Shown one piece after another: positions 12,397-24,900 of a DNA stretch of 64,000 nucleotides (positions are counted from its first letter, which is position 1; the number at the start of each line of letters is the position of its first letter). The notes under the pieces are model-generated. The model made no database searches. It was not told the origin of the DNA and saw nothing but the letters and a program-made list of their open reading frames with translations. The stretch is from Aquila chrysaetos chrysaetos (lineage: Eukaryota; Chordata; Aves; Accipitriformes; Accipitridae): the NCBI RefSeq assembly GCF_900496995.4, contig NC_044012.1, positions 22,606,759 through 22,670,758 of the forward strand, written 5' to 3'. Made by a program: the position numbers and the translations under genes.

Positions 12397-15300
12397 CTGC
12401 CTCTTCCAGCACTTGATGTAGTAGTGGAGACAATGGTCCATGGCTCAGCTGAAGGCAGCAGAAGGATATCTTCCCTACCCAGAGAAATTCCCAAATCAGG
12501 GTCCCCAGGGCATCCTGTTGGCCTCCAACAAGAAGTGTGGTCTCCCGCTCCTTGTGGAAAAGCCTGCAGGGCAGGACAGAACCAGTACAGCCCAGCAGCT
12601 TATGGGGCTCTGCACTGGTTGTCCGGGACTCTGGGGGCAAAGACCTTTCTCAGGTGGGTGTCTGTGTGCGTGGCAGGGGAATTTGAGGCTTACGGGCCAT
12701 TCTCAGCAGGACAACTGGCTGGTAAGCACAGCCTGGGATGGGGAGGACAACTAAATGCTGGACCTGAGGGTGAGACCTGTGCTCCTGGAGAGCGTCATGT
12801 CCCAGCAAACTGTAGGACATCCCCTTCCTTCCCAGCTTGTGCTCAGAACCTGCCACCTCAGGACATGCTGGACCTTTCTTTCCCTGGACATCTGATAGAC
12901 CAGGAAACCTGGCTCCACTCACCCCAAAGGGGACAGCAGTCTTCCTGTAGCATGGTGCACAGCCGGACTGGCCTCCTCCCTGTGGTGCTCACCCTGCTGC
13001 AGCACAGAAACCAGGCTGGAGTTATGTATCTCCTGGAGAAGGTGGTCTACCCGCTATGCCTCAGGGAAGGCAGTCCCACCTAACATCCATAGGGTCCTAT
13101 GGAGAGGGTACCACTGTCACCCCCACACAGGTTAAGGTGCTAAGCCCAGCTGGGACATCAGAGGTGCAGGGAAAAGTGGGGGGACCATCAACTGGGCAGA
13201 TAAATTAATAACTGCAAAAAAGGAGGAAACTATTTAGCAAAGGGCATAGAAATTCATTATGGACAGAGCTACTAAAGAGCTCCATACAATGACTTTGGGA
13301 CTGGTTCTGCATGGATGAAGGGTAAGAAAACACATGAGGTCTGCTCAGGGGCACCTGCTGGAAAGAAATTACCAATGCCTTCTGGGTGGAGGGACAGCTG
13401 GCCTTTGAAAATCCTGAGCCCAGCATTACCGCAGGGTGTAGTTTCCTTGGATGACAGCAGACATGAGGAGAAACAACTGGAAGGACTTTGTCTAACCAGG
13501 ATCCATCAGTGAGCAGATGCCCTGGTCTCTGCAGACAAGCAGTGACATGTCTGCTCATCCACAAGGTTTGGTCCCGCACATGCCTGCTTTTCCAAGGGGT
13601 CACACTGCCAGCGGGTACCACTGGCCACAGCAGCAAGGGAAGCTGCAAGGAGTGTGACTACAGGCCAACCCTTCCTGCAAATTGAGACAATGACTTCAAC
13701 AGCTACATGAGACTTCACTTTTGCTGATCAATGGTCCACGTAATTCGATGAAGAGTCAAGACTCCTCATTCCAGCTCTTTCAGGAGTCAAAAATCAGACA
13801 ACAGAGAAGGATGGTAAGACAGGCTTTTAAAGAAGCCCAGGGTCAGTGATCGTAGCTACACTGCCTTGCCAGAATTTGCCAAGGACTGTCCCAGGGAGTG
13901 CTTGGCCTGGATGGTCCTGTCTATGAGCCACACTTACCCCATACACCCTTCCACAAAGGGAAGACTCCCCTACTCCAGCTTCAGCTCTGCAAGGATCATG
14001 GGTTTCCAGGAGCAGCCACAGCACTTTGCCTTCTCCTTGAAGGCAAGCACTATTTGAAATGTCCACTGCATGAGCACCACACAGCATGGTGTTGGCCAGG
14101 TGACAGTGCTGGGGTGCTTCCCAAGGGAGCTGGGCCAGCTGCCAGCATTCACAGGTGCCCCTGGAATGAGCTGAGGCTTTCAACATACAGTAGCCACCTT
14201 CCCGCCTCTCTCTGCTGAAGTGAGCTCCCCAGAAGGAAATCTGTCTGGACCTAAAGCTCCAGGGGAAGCAGACTTTGTGTGGACCTCAGAGCAGCACAGA
14301 AGCCAGCGTGAGCACTGGGATGACAGGCAACAGCCGGGCTGGGAAGTGTGTAAATCAAACCTGGGAGTCCAGCCTGCCTGTCCCGTGTTGGCTTTGCCCA
14401 GAGGGCATTTGTCCCCAGATATCCTGTCCTGCTCTCAACCATTTCTGATGAATGCTCACAGACTGAGCTACATGAGGGGAGGAACAGCTTAGTTCGACCT
14501 GCATGGCACCCCACTTTGTCTTGTCTTCCCTAACCTGCACCCACCATAGGCTGGAGAAAGGGTTGGTTGTGGTTTCCATGCATCAAAACATTTGGTAGAG
14601 TAATAAAGACTTCCCGGGCTTCCTCTTCTCTGCTGGTGCACCTATTTGTTCACACACACCAGCAGTGTGCAGCATCAAGGGCTTGTCCAGAAACAGTGCA
14701 ACCGGCCAAGCCAGCCGCTGCCGCTCAGGGCACTGGCCATGCTGGGTAGGCAGGAGCTGTGCAGGTGCCATGGCTGTCAAGTGACAAATCGTGTCAGGCA
14801 CACCCATGCCAGTAGCAAGGCCCATTGGATGTGTGCGTAGCTGCTATCCTGGGCTCTGAGGTTAGCTGGCTGCTAGGCAGATCTGGGCTTGCTGGCAGCC
14901 CTGACCTCAGTGCTCAGCCAGGAATTTGGAATGGGGTACGCTGCCCGGGGAAGCCAAGGGTGCAGGGAAAGCCGAGGTGCTGTAGCTCGGCAGCCCAGGC
15001 AGCTCTCTGCTTCTCACCACCAGAACAGGGTGCTGTGACTTGAGGCACTGGCTATGTGCCCCAGTGTCTGCTGCAGGATTTTTCTGCAGTACAGAGACTC
15101 CAGGCTTGGCTGTGGACTAATGGGGATCTGGCAGCCCAGGAAATGGAAAGGTGAGAAAGCTCTCTGATGAGAAAGCTGCACTGTGCAGCACCTCAGGCTG
15201 CTGGGAAGGTGGAGCAGGTCAAACTATGCTGCCTTACAAAGTACATGCTGGTGGTGGTCTTGGCTAGAGGGTACACAGTGGAAAGCAGTATAGGGACAGG

Positions 15301-15978
15301 ACAATCCTGAGGTTACTCCCTGACCACCTGCTGAAGCCCCTGGGCATGATCCAAAGACTGACACGATGTAGGCAGATGGGAAATTTAGTTTCCAGGGTGC
15401 CAAGGAACAGCAGAAATGCAGCCTTGTTCTTCCCCATGCACTCTCCCAGAAAGTTACTGCCGTACTAGTGTGCGGAGGGCCAGGAGGGTGAAGCCCTTTC
15501 CTACGGAAAGCACTCGAATTCTCTCTAGCAACATGCCTACCTCAGGTTTGCCACCTTATTGCTTCTTGCTTTTGGTCGAGCATGAGAAATGTCTCACTGC
15601 AGTCTGATGGCTAGCACACAGTGCAGGGATGAGTCCCTTAGCCCTCTACTGAATACTAATGCTGCAGTCCTTAACCAGTGGCAGCCCTGGGCACATCCCT
15701 ACCAGGGGAGACTGTTTCCCCTTGACAAGGAGAGTGGAACTGGGCTCGGGGGCACTCCTGGCTTAGGAAGAGGCAGCAGCCAGAAACAATGATGCAGCGG
15801 GTTTTTTACTGCCTCTCAGCTAGTTTGCTGGAAGATGGGCAGCATCAGGTAAAGGGACGCTGCTACCTCCAGGGAAAAAGACAAGTCACTGGAGTCAAGA
15901 TCTTTGAACAGCAACATACAAATAGAAAGAGAACCTCTTGCCTTGTCCCCAGAAGCTATGGCTTTGGAAAGCTGATCA

Positions 15979-18900
15979 CTAGGCCGCTGTGGTGTTTGTC
16001 CTTATGTCCTTAAAGCATGAATCACGTCTGCCCATGTGCTGCTTGCTGGTGCATTTTCTGTGGTGTGGCTCGGATGTGCTCTCACTGGGCTGGGGCTGAG
16101 AGACATGAGGTTCTCCACTGCTCTTACTTACAAACACAGCAGGAATCTTAGAAAAAAGTTCCAGGTCTCGTTCCACACGTCTGTCTTGCTGGCAGCTTTT
16201 CCTTTTTACCTTGTGTCCAGAATACAGATTCTTCTTCCTGTCACCTCTGGGACTGTCTGTGGACAAAGGATAGTGTTGAGAGTTGCTTGAGTTATTCTTA
16301 GGAGGCCTATGAAGGGCTGTGCTCCCAAGGCGAGTCTGAGCCACAGGAATCTCATCCATGGACTCGGCGGACTCTGAGTGATAGTCAGCTGGGGGTCCCG
16401 CCCCCTGGATGAGGCCGATGCTGCTGGGGGGCACAGCAGCTCTCAGAGGAAAAGCTGGCACTAGGAGGTGAAGGCTGTGGGAAGTTGAGGTGGCAGCAGC
16501 CATGGCTGGGAACTCTACAGATGGAAAGAAAGGGAGAAGAAAGCTTGAGGAGAGAGAGAGAGAGAGAGAGATATCCCTCAGCCCCATAAAGACAACAAGC
16601 CCAGAAACTCTGATATGGCTGATCTACTAGTGTTAAAGAAAATCATACATATATTTATGCAATATTAGACATGAAAATGTACGGAATTCTACACTCAGCA
16701 GTGTACACAAGTCTGATCATTTTAGAGTATCTCGAAGCACTTACTATCCCTTCTTAGGCAAGGTAACTTTCTGCCAGTGCTGGGTTTTCATGACACAGTT
16801 TATTTCTGTGTGCCAGCAACCAGAAATCCAGTCCAGAAGCAGAGAAGCTGACTGGTGCACTCTCACCTGACTGGGGATCTTGTAAAGAGGACCAAGGACT
16901 AGCATGTGGTTTAGATCTGCTGTCCATTGCTGAGGAAGAAGCTTTATGTGTCTTCTTTCTTCTTTTTTTCTGTTGCTGTGAAAGCAAATTGCCCAAGAGA
17001 AGGGAAGTCACTTCATCAGTCTGAAGTAATGAGACAGGCAGGTTTTTTAACTGCGACCTCTTTTTAATTCCTCCTATTTTTAATAATGAACATTAGGTAT
17101 GACCAAAGAGCAAGAATATTGTATAGCTTAAGACTGAGTTACTATAAAGCAATGACAGAAAATGGGTATTTAATGAATGCATACATTATCTGCATACAGT
17201 GATTCTCTGTGTGTAGGTACCTTTAAGCTGTTGTCTCATACAGCTGGAGGATGTATGAGACACTGGTGGATAAATGCATTTGTAGAGCCAAACTAGAAGA
17301 GGGGACCAAAAGTCACATAGCACAGGACATCCCAAGAGAGAGATCACTCTTGTCCAAAATACAAGTGTAGTTGAAAAGGATTTTTTCTTATCATCTAGAT
17401 GACAAGACTTTGATTAATAAGCTTGGAGGAAAGGGGGAGAGCACCACCACCTGCCATCTGAGCAAGGAGGGAGAGCATCTGGACGTAGATACATGAATAT
17501 CAAGAGGGCAGAAAACTTGACTTTGGACAGCTGTTTCATACACTCAAGCTTCATATCCACACACACCATCTTTCCCTGGGGCAGATGCTTTAAACATCCA
17601 TATATGAACATATAAACTGTTGGATTTTGCTCTACAGAAACACGCACAGCTTGTTACATCAACAAAGTAGCATAGATACAGTCACCGAACTGCATTGGAG
17701 CAGCAAGACATCGTATTACAGCTGAGCTGCAAGCTTATGAGGGAACTGTGGAATACATCTGATCACATGTGGGAGATGAGACAGGAGAGTATCACTTAGA
17801 TGCGGTGACTGCAGGGCACAGCCATACCTGCAGAGACACGCTGAGGACAGGAACAGCATGTGTACGAAGGAGGCAACCACAGTCTGCACTAGAGTGAGTG
17901 TGCACCCATGCACCATGGTGAATTGTCAGCAGCAGAGGTTATGGTATGCAGCAAGTCTCCTGCTTACCTGAGAGGGGACCGCAAAGTGAAGAGCTGGGAG
18001 GTCAGGGGAGGAGCTCTGCTCATGGTCAGCTTCATCACTGCGGACATAGAGCTCTGAAAAGCTAAAACACACGGCAGATATACAAGATACTTCCCTTAGA
18101 CATGACTTAACTCTGATGCCTACTTTGCTTGCACATACGCATCAGCCTGACTGAAGCATCCCCTGCTTTGCACAGCATTGCCAGCAAAACTGCAGGGTAA
18201 CTTTTCCTGTGCAACTGTGCAAAATATGAAGGGTTTCCTCTCCCTTCCTGAGGGACATGAGTTAATAGGCAACGATTAATTAAGAGACAAGGATGGTGTT
18301 TTCCCATGAGTGCTTGCCTGTGTTATACACTTTGCTGTTGTGATTCATCTCTTGACAACCTGAATCATGTAACTATAATGAGCTCAGTATAGGAATTACA
18401 GGACAAATCAGGCAGCTTTGAAGTAATTTTAATACAAACCAGCCTAAATAGAGTATTCTAGGAAGATATTTTCCCAGGGGAGGGGAGGCAAGTAGTCCTG
18501 CAGGTATTTGCCCTCCTGAAACTCAAAGATTTCACCATGCCTTGGTCAAAACATGGGTGCTCCCTATCTGCCTAAGTACTTTTGTCTTAGGGTCCATCAG
18601 TGATTTTGGTGACAATTTCCCATTCACCATACATGCTGCTGGCAGACTCCTATATATGACTTTACTCACCCTTTTCCTGAAGTTACTGTTGAGAATTCCT
18701 CTACTTGAATACCAGGATCTGTATAGCCAGGGTTACCTGAAAAAAAGTCTGCTTCCTGAAGAAAAGAAAAAAAAAGAATTCACATTTTCAGACCAATATG
18801 GACACAGAGAGGAGAAGAGGGATTTTCACTAGAGAGATGTCTTCTTCCTCCTTCCTCAGCCACATGCCAGACATTTTCTGTCCTTACAGCTAGCACAGCT

Positions 18901-21900
18901 GAAACTCAGCAGGAGTCTGCTGCTTAAGAAGACGGAAAACCAAGATTGAGACAATTAGAAGTCCCTGATTCATTCATTTAGTCCAGCCACCATTTCATGT
19001 GACTCCAAATCAAATCAGAGCACACTTGCGGAGACCAGCTTAATCATTTCTTGGGACCACATTCAAAATATCACTTAAAGCCCTCAATACAGTTTAATCA
19101 TAGGAGTTAAGCAGTGAATGCAAAAAACTTCTTTTAAATTCAAAATGGAGGTGAGGAAAGTGAAAGCATGCAACATACAGGAAAAACATAAAGTATTTTC
19201 TGTTTCTTGTATGAATCCTGTATGGCTAATAACTGCTGTTTTTAGATGTGATATATTGCTCATTTGCCTCAGGTGTAGATGAATTCAAAGTAATGCCATC
19301 CTGAATTTTAAAATTGCATACTTTCATACACATATAAGAAGACCCAAAGAATAAGCCGCCTAAATCCAAGTGTCTGCATTACAGAAAAGGGCTCCCAGTT
19401 CTCCCTCAAAAGGACACAGTTAAGATAGTCAGAGTACCAAGTGATGCAGGGTATGTAGCTCCGTTGTCAAAAAGGATAAATTGTGCTCAGGAGAACCTTG
19501 ACACTACTTTCCAGTTGCTCTTAAACTTGAATAATTAGCAAGACAACTTCCTCTTAAACATTTCAGTGCGCAGTGGCCACAAAGACACATATACATTTTA
19601 AGGCAACTTTCAGGTGGTAAAGACAGAGGGATTTTAAATATGATAGGCATTAGCTTCCGAAATATCTTAAACAAGCTCATGAAGACCTATTTGTCTGAAC
19701 AGCCTGATCAGCAAACTTGAGAAAATGAATTCAAAGGTGGACATCCCACAGATGGGTTCCTGAGAGACCCAGGGCCTCTGCACTTCAACAAATTCATAAA
19801 CAATCAACAAAAAAGCAGAGCAGTGAGATGAAGTCTGGTGATGATACTTCCTTATGTAAGGCAATAAAAATGAAAAGCAACTGCAAGGAGTTGCAGAAGA
19901 TTCTTGCAATATTGAATTATGGGGTGATAAAATGGCACACAAAAATCAATATTGCTAGATGTAAAGATGTAATGTGATGTACGTGGGAAAAGTAGTGTAA
20001 CCTTTACATACAAAGCAATGGTCTCTGAACTAGAAAAAAATTCATGGAGCTGCACATTCAGTGGTAGCCAAGAAATCATTTCAGATTACAAGAATGAAAA
20101 GGAAAGGAAAAAAAAAGAAAAATGGAAAATAGTTTCATGTTACTTCCCCCCAAGAAGACCTGGAAGAAGGTACAGAGAAGAGTGACAGGACCAATGAAAG
20201 GTATGGAGCAGTTTCTGTACAAGAAACAGCTAATGGGCCAGGGCTATTCAGTCAGGAGAGGAAATACTCAGGGCAGATATGAGTGGAGAAAGCAAATGGG
20301 GAATAATTCTTTACCATCTCTCTAACAGAATATTTAGGGAGCATCAAATGAAAAAAATCAGGTAGTAGTTTCAAAAGAAACAGAAGGCAGGCTGCATTTT
20401 TGACACAGCATAGAAATAAGCTGTAGCACTCACTGCCATAGGATGCTGCAGGTGTTAAATGTTACATGGATTCAAGAAGAAATGAGAAAAGTTTGTGTGA
20501 GAAACCAGCAAATACAAAGCCACTCGAAGTTCTGTGCTCCAAAAGCCCCTAACACATATTGCCAAGTGCTGGGAGAGGGTACTGGGAACTACAACTCCTG
20601 CACTCTTTCTCAACATCCACAACTGGCCAGTGTCAGAGCCAGCACACTGGTCTGATCAACTCTGGCCAGCCTTCTTTACATGCCAGAAGAGATACTTCCA
20701 AAATTACTAGTTGCTTTTGAACATCTTGGCATCAATGTCTGGAGCCTCAGTACTCGTGTGATTGTTAGATAAGAGAGTTGCCAAACTGGAAAGACTTGAG
20801 GCCTGTTGCCTTTTGTAAAATGCTCTGAGTTTAATGGGTCTTGTAAAGAAAAAAGAGGTGGAAAGGAATTTCCAGCTGTTTTATAGGTGGTAACATCGAA
20901 TTTGAAGGGAATTGGTTTAGCAATCCCAAACATTAGAACTTTCTGATTTGAGAATTACGCTATTTAGTTCTATTATAGGCAGAGTTTATCCAAGTGCAGG
21001 ATTGATAATCTGCAGAAATTTACATGTATTTCAAATAGAACTGGTAACTCAATTCAGACTGTTGCTCATCATCGACTGAACAACAAATGTACATAAATGC
21101 CTCCTCAAATCTCCTTGGGGACCAAATTCTTAACATTTACATTCAAGCCTCATGCACCTGAGTTGCAAATGAAGGAGACCAGGCACAATCTCATGTCACT
21201 GTAAGCATATGGGCGGTAAGTCTTTTCACAGGAAAGCACACTGTGGCTGAAATGAGCTGAAGCAGGAGACATCCTTGTAGGACTGTGCAGAGTAACTGAA
21301 AACAATCAAGATTCAATGTCCACAGCATACAAACAGGACTGGTATTTCAAAGGAGATTAATAAATGATATATCTTGAGAATATCACGAACAACTTCTTTC
21401 CAAGCAGGGAATGAAAGAGCTTTTTAAATCCATTTTGTCCATTTCAGCCTTCTATAAATTATGTATAACCAAAGCAGTCACATAAAAGAAAGCAAACCAT
21501 TAGAGCTGACTAGCAGAAGCAAATGGAAGAAGACTCGATCAGTAGAAAATACAGTGTACTCTCAGTGTGACAAAAACTGCAACCGCAGCAGAGTCCCAGC
21601 CTCTCTCCACTCCCACAGTCCTTAGCAGGACAGCCAGCATCCTTCAACTGTGACAGCAAGACAAATCTACCCTTTCCAATCGGGTTGTTAGGATTCAGGT
21701 TCTTCTCTTGCTGAAAACAGACTGCTAAATCGACAGACCGCCCAAGTTCATTGCAAAGCCTGGTCATGCTGACCCCTCCTCTAGAGGCTGAATACCAGCT
21801 GTGTCCACCCCAAGTTTCATGGTTACAACTTCAGGATGAATTCAGCTCCTTTGCCCGCTAGAGCTGCTCTTATCAACCACTTCAGTGGCAGCCAGTGCCC

Positions 21901-24900
21901 TGAAATGTTGTCCGGCTGGAGGGGAGGCAGAATTGAACAGGAAAAAATGGTTCTTGTCCCAGGGAAAGCGAGTCTGTTGCAAGTGTTGAGGCTGAGAGTG
22001 AAGACAAGGTTCATCTTAACCAGACGTTGGAAAACAGAAGCAATATTGAAAACGTGAGGGAAGCTGAGTAAAATCCATGTTTATTATTTAAAATCAAACC
22101 TCACCAACCTGAATCAGTGTCCAAAGCAAGTTCAAAGCTTTAGGAACGTGAAAAAAATCACATCCCAGCTGGCCTCACTATGAAAGCCAGCTCCCTGGTA
22201 TGAATGCAATTATGCATTAAAGTATCATTTTTGGTTTAGTTTATATTTCTTTGGACTGCTATGCAACCACCTACAGAAAAAACTGTTACTTGCACATGCT
22301 GCTTTGGGTATAGTAATACAGGCAAAGGCTGTGTATGTCCAACTGTTTTGCATTTTTTGTGACATCTGAACCACTCCAGTGTGCAAAATTAGGGCTTTCA
22401 CTTTGTGCGTGTTCTGAGAAGGATTCTACAAGCACATAAGAATTCTTTAACCTAAAGAAGAATCTTTAACCTGAACATAGCAAAAGACTTAACCACAGAC
22501 AAACATGGAAAACTGAAGCCAAAACCAACACCCAAGCTTAAATAAGGCTCAAAACCAAGGATTAAAGGAGAAATGCATGTTTCTTCTTACTCCCTAAAAT
22601 GAATGAACAGTTAGGACAAAAGTGGGAAGAGGATGATTTCCATTTTATGCTTGCAACATCTTGGATCAATTACAAAGGATTTTTGTGTTCAAGCTAAAGA
22701 AGGCTGTAGTCAACACAGCTTACAAAACGCAAGTCACTTGGTGTACTCCTACTCCAATCTATTTGTTTGTATTTATCTCTGGTTGCTATGTAAGAAACAA
22801 GGAAAATCTGGAGGGTTAACATTTTTCTTAACAATGTTACTGGACATCATCCAGTCTTTCTTGTTCCCCAAGGTATTAACTGCAGTCCTGAAACACAGAA
22901 CTACTTTTTACCCTGCTTCTTCCAGGCTTGCTGCTTCAAATTAACCATATTCACACACATCTAGATAAGCACCAGTGCAGACAGAAGAACATCATTGAAT
23001 GGCTACATCCCAAATATGCACACACAGAGAGTGTACCCCTGTTCAGACAGATTTTCAGTATCAATCAAAATTTAGTAACTAGGAAATGATTAGAGCTAAC
23101 GCTTTACTATTGTTTTAATTTTCACGGCAAGCAAAGCTCTATGAGACAAGGTGCCAAATATTTTTATTGTTATGGAAACCTCTGTTTAAACTGAAAGTTC
23201 AACTTTTCCAAGGCAGTAAAAAAATGTATATGAAAAGCTAGGGTCTCCATATTATACAGAAGGAGAATTAGCTCACTCACCCCTTTGCTTTGATAGGAAA
23301 AAACTATGAATGAGTCCAGGGAGATCCCAGTATCTCTACATAGAATACCTGGATGAAGCTTGGATTTAATTAATTTCTTATGAAGTACAAAACTGGTTGT
23401 ATAGAAGGTAACTTATTGCATAAAACTAGATAGAGTTACACAGGATCACAGAATCGCTGAATAATTTAAACTAGGAAGAATTTCTGGAAGTTTTTAGTCC
23501 AGCCCCCAGTTAAAGCCAGTACAGAATTTGTCCTGTCAAACTTTGAGTGACTCCAGGGATAGAGCTGCCTTGCAGCAAAATAAATTACACTGAACCTCTC
23601 AATTCATAGCAGAATATATATGCCAGTGCAGAGTGTAACAGCATTGTAGAACCCTTTTTACAGTGATATAGCTCAACATCACAGTAATCACAAGGACCCT
23701 TATCACTGTGTAGACTCAATTCGAAGAAAACCAGATATCTGGGTCATTTCTGAACACAGTTGGTATCCTTTTCCTTTTCAAGATGGTTAAACTACTTCGT
23801 ATTATTAGCTGCTTAATGATTAGCCCTAGTTTCTCCAGCCTTAGAGCCTGTCTCGCTTTCAGTCATGACCTGCGACACTGCTCACATAAGCCAGCCAGAC
23901 ATGCACTGCCACCGAAACAGATGGTCCTGTCCTTTCCAGGGACAGGACCCTTCCCACTCTTCAATCATCCTTGTTCGTGCTGACACAGGCATTTATGTGA
24001 CTGCTTGGTGAACCAAATGGGAGGGAACTGGGCCAGCTAAACACGAGCTCGACTATTTTTTTTAATAAAGTTTATTCTTACCCAGATGAGTTCCCCCACC
24101 CTGTTCACTGCGTGACTGTAACAAACAGCTGCGCTGGCAGAAGAGAATAGATAGCGCAGGGCCCAAAACAACTGGTGGAGGAAGAGAGTGGGTGGGATTG
24201 GTTGCTTTGAAAGCAGTACTTGCTTATGCCTAAAGTGTTCATTCAAATTACAGGCCTTACACTCTCTCGCATCCCACTCAACTCCACCAAAGTACCTCTA
24301 AAGTCTTATCTGTAGCAACTGCCTCTAAAATTTGGAGCTCGCAAAAGTGAAGCAAACTTTACACTGCAGGCAAGGGAGGCTGTTTTTGAGAAATGTACTG
24401 AAAGCTCAACGAGTACCTGACTGGGTCTCACTTGGGAGGGACAAGACTCCAGTTGCTTGTCTACCCCTTTTGCCTCTTGCTGGGGACGCTGCTGCAGGAT
24501 GTACTCGTATGTAGTCAATTTGTTCCACACTGGGAGGAAAGAAAGAGAGCTGTCAGCACAGGAAAGGCCACTCCCGGATTACACGTATACAAACAGTCTG
24601 AATAACTATACAATCAAATAGTAACTATAAACATGAAAAGACTCATACTCTAAGCCAAAAGTACCTTTGCACTGTACATCTTACTATATCCTTTATTGTC
24701 ATGATCACAATACTTTCTCATAGTCCCACTATTCTTCTAAAGTCTCATATACATGGTACAGCCTTCTATACTGTAGTAATTTGTCAGCTCATTTCAGAGC
24801 AAATCCATTATTCATACCCAATAAGGGTAAGATCTGTATTGTGCAGAAAGCTCAGTGAGTAGTCAGAAGGTATGTGATGCTAAATGGAGAAAAAAGATTC

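Larger units (their letters stand above)
18054..24416 (-). other. Large ZDHHC1 intronic region with one tentative exon
   Basis: AT-richer sequence between the exon encoding the TTxE region and the C-terminal tail exons. It holds the tentative 40-nt exon at 21671-21710, a degenerate LINE 3' fragment (about 20150-20500) and a CR1 tail (23440-23580). I see nothing else in it. The neighbouring introns (24530-28009 and 30391-32831) hold nothing recognised beyond a 23-bp tandem duplication at 31921-31966. Confidence 0.6.
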
